Part shown: positions 15,521 through 16,163 of the stretch, in pieces
Position numbering within the stretch: position 1 is the first letter of the stretch
How the letters are laid out: each line of letters begins with the position of its first letter
Origin: an uncultured Oscillibacter sp.
GTDB taxonomy: Bacteria > Bacillota > Clostridia > Oscillospirales > Oscillospiraceae
Assembly: GCA_910584075.1 (NCBI GenBank)
Contig: CAJTZI010000048.1
Coordinates: 1-16,163, forward strand
Direction of reading: 5' to 3'
DNA: 16,163 nt
Translations under genes and position numbers: made by a program
The notes under the pieces: generated by a model
Told to the model about the DNA's origin: nothing
Seen by the model: the letters and a program-made list of their open reading frames with translations, nothing else
Database searches by the model: none

Positions 15521-15769
15521 CTTTATATCGCAAATCGGTATATTCGGAAGATGTGTATTGACGGCTACATTGTCCAACTGCAAATCAAGGAACTGGACGA
15601 GTGTGCCAAGCTCCTGCGGTATACCTCCAACAATGTGAATCAGATTGCCCGTCGGGTCAATTCCGGCGGCGGGGTCTATCCCGACGAGGTGGACGAGATC
15701 ACCGCAAAGCTGACGGAGGCTAGCGGTCTGTTCGGGAGCATTTTGGAGCAGCTATCGAAAATTCAATGA
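15521..15769 (+). pseudogene. mobC: MobC-like relaxosome accessory protein, 5'-truncated
   Basis: The frame around YIRKMCIDGYIVQLQIKELD followed by LLRYTSNNVNQIARRVN matches the second half of small MobC-type proteins, which help the relaxase open DNA at oriT. Family members begin about 40-50 residues earlier with a ribbon-helix-helix-like segment, but upstream of about 15530 the frame passes into unrelated sequence right after the secreted-protein stop. The ATG at 15551 lies inside the conserved RKM motif and has no ribosome site, so it is not a natural start. The 3' end is intact and is followed by a hairpin and the relaxase gene, the usual mobC-mobA order. Confidence 0.75.
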
Positions 15770-15775
15770 CAGTCT

Positions 15776-15816
15776 GGTGGTGGGCGAAGATTTTTCGCTC
15801 ACCACCATTTTCTTTT
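15776..15816 (+). terminator. Terminator-like hairpin between mobC and the relaxase gene
   Basis: GGTGGTGGGCGAA (15776-15788) and TTCGCTCACCACC (15794-15806) form a 13-bp stem with one G-T wobble and a 5-base loop, followed by ATTTTCTTTT. This is a strong rho-independent terminator shape placed only 12 bases before the relaxase start, so it may attenuate relaxase expression. Confidence 0.75.
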
Positions 15817-15827
15817 GAGGGGAGGTT

Positions 15828-16163
15828 TTGAAGATAGCGACAACACGATTGATGCCGCTGCATAGTGGCAAGGGCCGGACCGTGGCCGAAGCCCTGGGCC
15901 GGGTGACGGACTATGTGGAGAATCCAGAGAAAACCAACGGCGGCGATTTGGTCACAGCCTATCAGTGCAATCCGTCTATCGCTGACCAGGAGTTTCTATT
16001 CTCCAAGCGGCAGTACGCCGCCATTACTGGCAGGGAACGGAAGGACAATGATGTGATTGCTTACCATCTGCGGCAGTCCTTCAAGCCGGGGGAGATTACG
16101 CCGGAACTGGCGAACAAAATCGGCTATGACCTCGCTATGTCGCTGACGAAGGGCAAACACGCT
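15828..16163 (+). CDS. mobA: Mobilisation relaxase, N-terminal part (continues beyond the window)
   Basis: The 112 codons visible encode the N-terminus of a MobA/VirD2-type relaxase (Pfam Relaxase, PF03432) as found on integrative mobilisable elements of gut Firmicutes. Recognisable stretches are ATTRLMPLHSGKGRTVAEAL, DYVENPEKTNGG, TAYQCNP, FLFSKRQY, VIAYHLRQSFKPGEITPE and the end GYDLAMSLTKGKHA. Such enzymes nick one strand at oriT through a tyrosine and start transfer using a helper conjugation system; Tyr in DYVENP is a candidate, but the metal-binding histidine motif would lie to the right of the window. A TTG at 15828 is taken as the start because GAGGGGAGG lies just upstream and family proteins begin near this point; an ATG at 15852 is an alternative. 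No frameshift is seen in this part. Confidence 0.88.
   Translation, partial: MKIATTRLMPLHSGKGRTVAEALGRVTDYVENPEKTNGGDLVTAYQCNPSIADQEFLFSKRQYAAITGRERKDNDVIAYHLRQSFKPGEITPELANKIGYDLAMSLTKGKHA

Noticed and set aside
1..16163. CRISPR array, insertion sequence or DDE transposase
   Set aside because: No regularly spaced repeats of 24-40 bases and no DDE transposase motif or paired terminal inverted repeats were seen in the window.

Overview
The window looks like DNA from a high-GC gut Clostridia species, most likely an Oscillospiraceae relative. This is inferred from G+C-rich genes with strong GGAGG ribosome sites, a lipoprotein-type binding protein, and integrase and mobilisation genes of the kind common in gut Firmicutes. 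No rRNA or other taxonomic marker is present, so the assignment is tentative. TGA is used as a normal stop in several intact genes.

Left part (1-5575). This is a patchwork of truncated genes joined abruptly: a GLUG-repeat/helical surface protein fragment and an MMPL transporter fragment (both minus strand), then the 3' end of a sugar-ABC ATPase followed by a GH32 fructan hydrolase gene with one in-frame TGA (plus strand), then the C-terminus of a phage-type replication protein and a scrap of an ABC-2 permease (minus strand), then a tyrosine integrase lacking its N-terminus and a conserved histidine. Beyond the integrase lies a terminator and a site that looks like attP. It has the 3' half of a tRNA-Arg(ACG) as its core, flanked on both sides by paired GGGTCA repeats with a 12-base period. 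An A+T-rich spacer follows.

Centre (5576-14041). This is the intact part. A minus-strand operon reads, in order of transcription: a LacI-type regulator, a cytoplasmic endonuclease/exonuclease/phosphatase (EEP) enzyme, an Fbp/Afu-type substrate-binding lipoprotein, a fused two-module permease, an ATPase and a PfkB sugar kinase. Two junctions are ATGA overlaps and the other intergenic gaps carry hairpins. The layout suggests uptake of a small phosphorylated sugar, polyol or phosphodiester, intracellular cleavage by the EEP enzyme, and phosphorylation of a product by the kinase; the substrate is not known. A second LacI-type gene is transcribed divergently. The same 13-base operator-like sequence lies in front of both regulators, and on the operon side it sits just downstream of a good promoter.

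Right part (14042-16163). A more A+T-rich gene for a secreted protein (a region with an H-x-N-D-F-E motif followed by a C2-like region) is broken by two apparent single-base homopolymer shifts. It is followed by a 5'-truncated mobC, a terminator-like hairpin and the start of a relaxase gene that runs off the window. Integrase at one end and mobilisation genes at the other suggest a damaged integrative mobilisable element around or beside the operon. An assembly chimera cannot be excluded for the left part.
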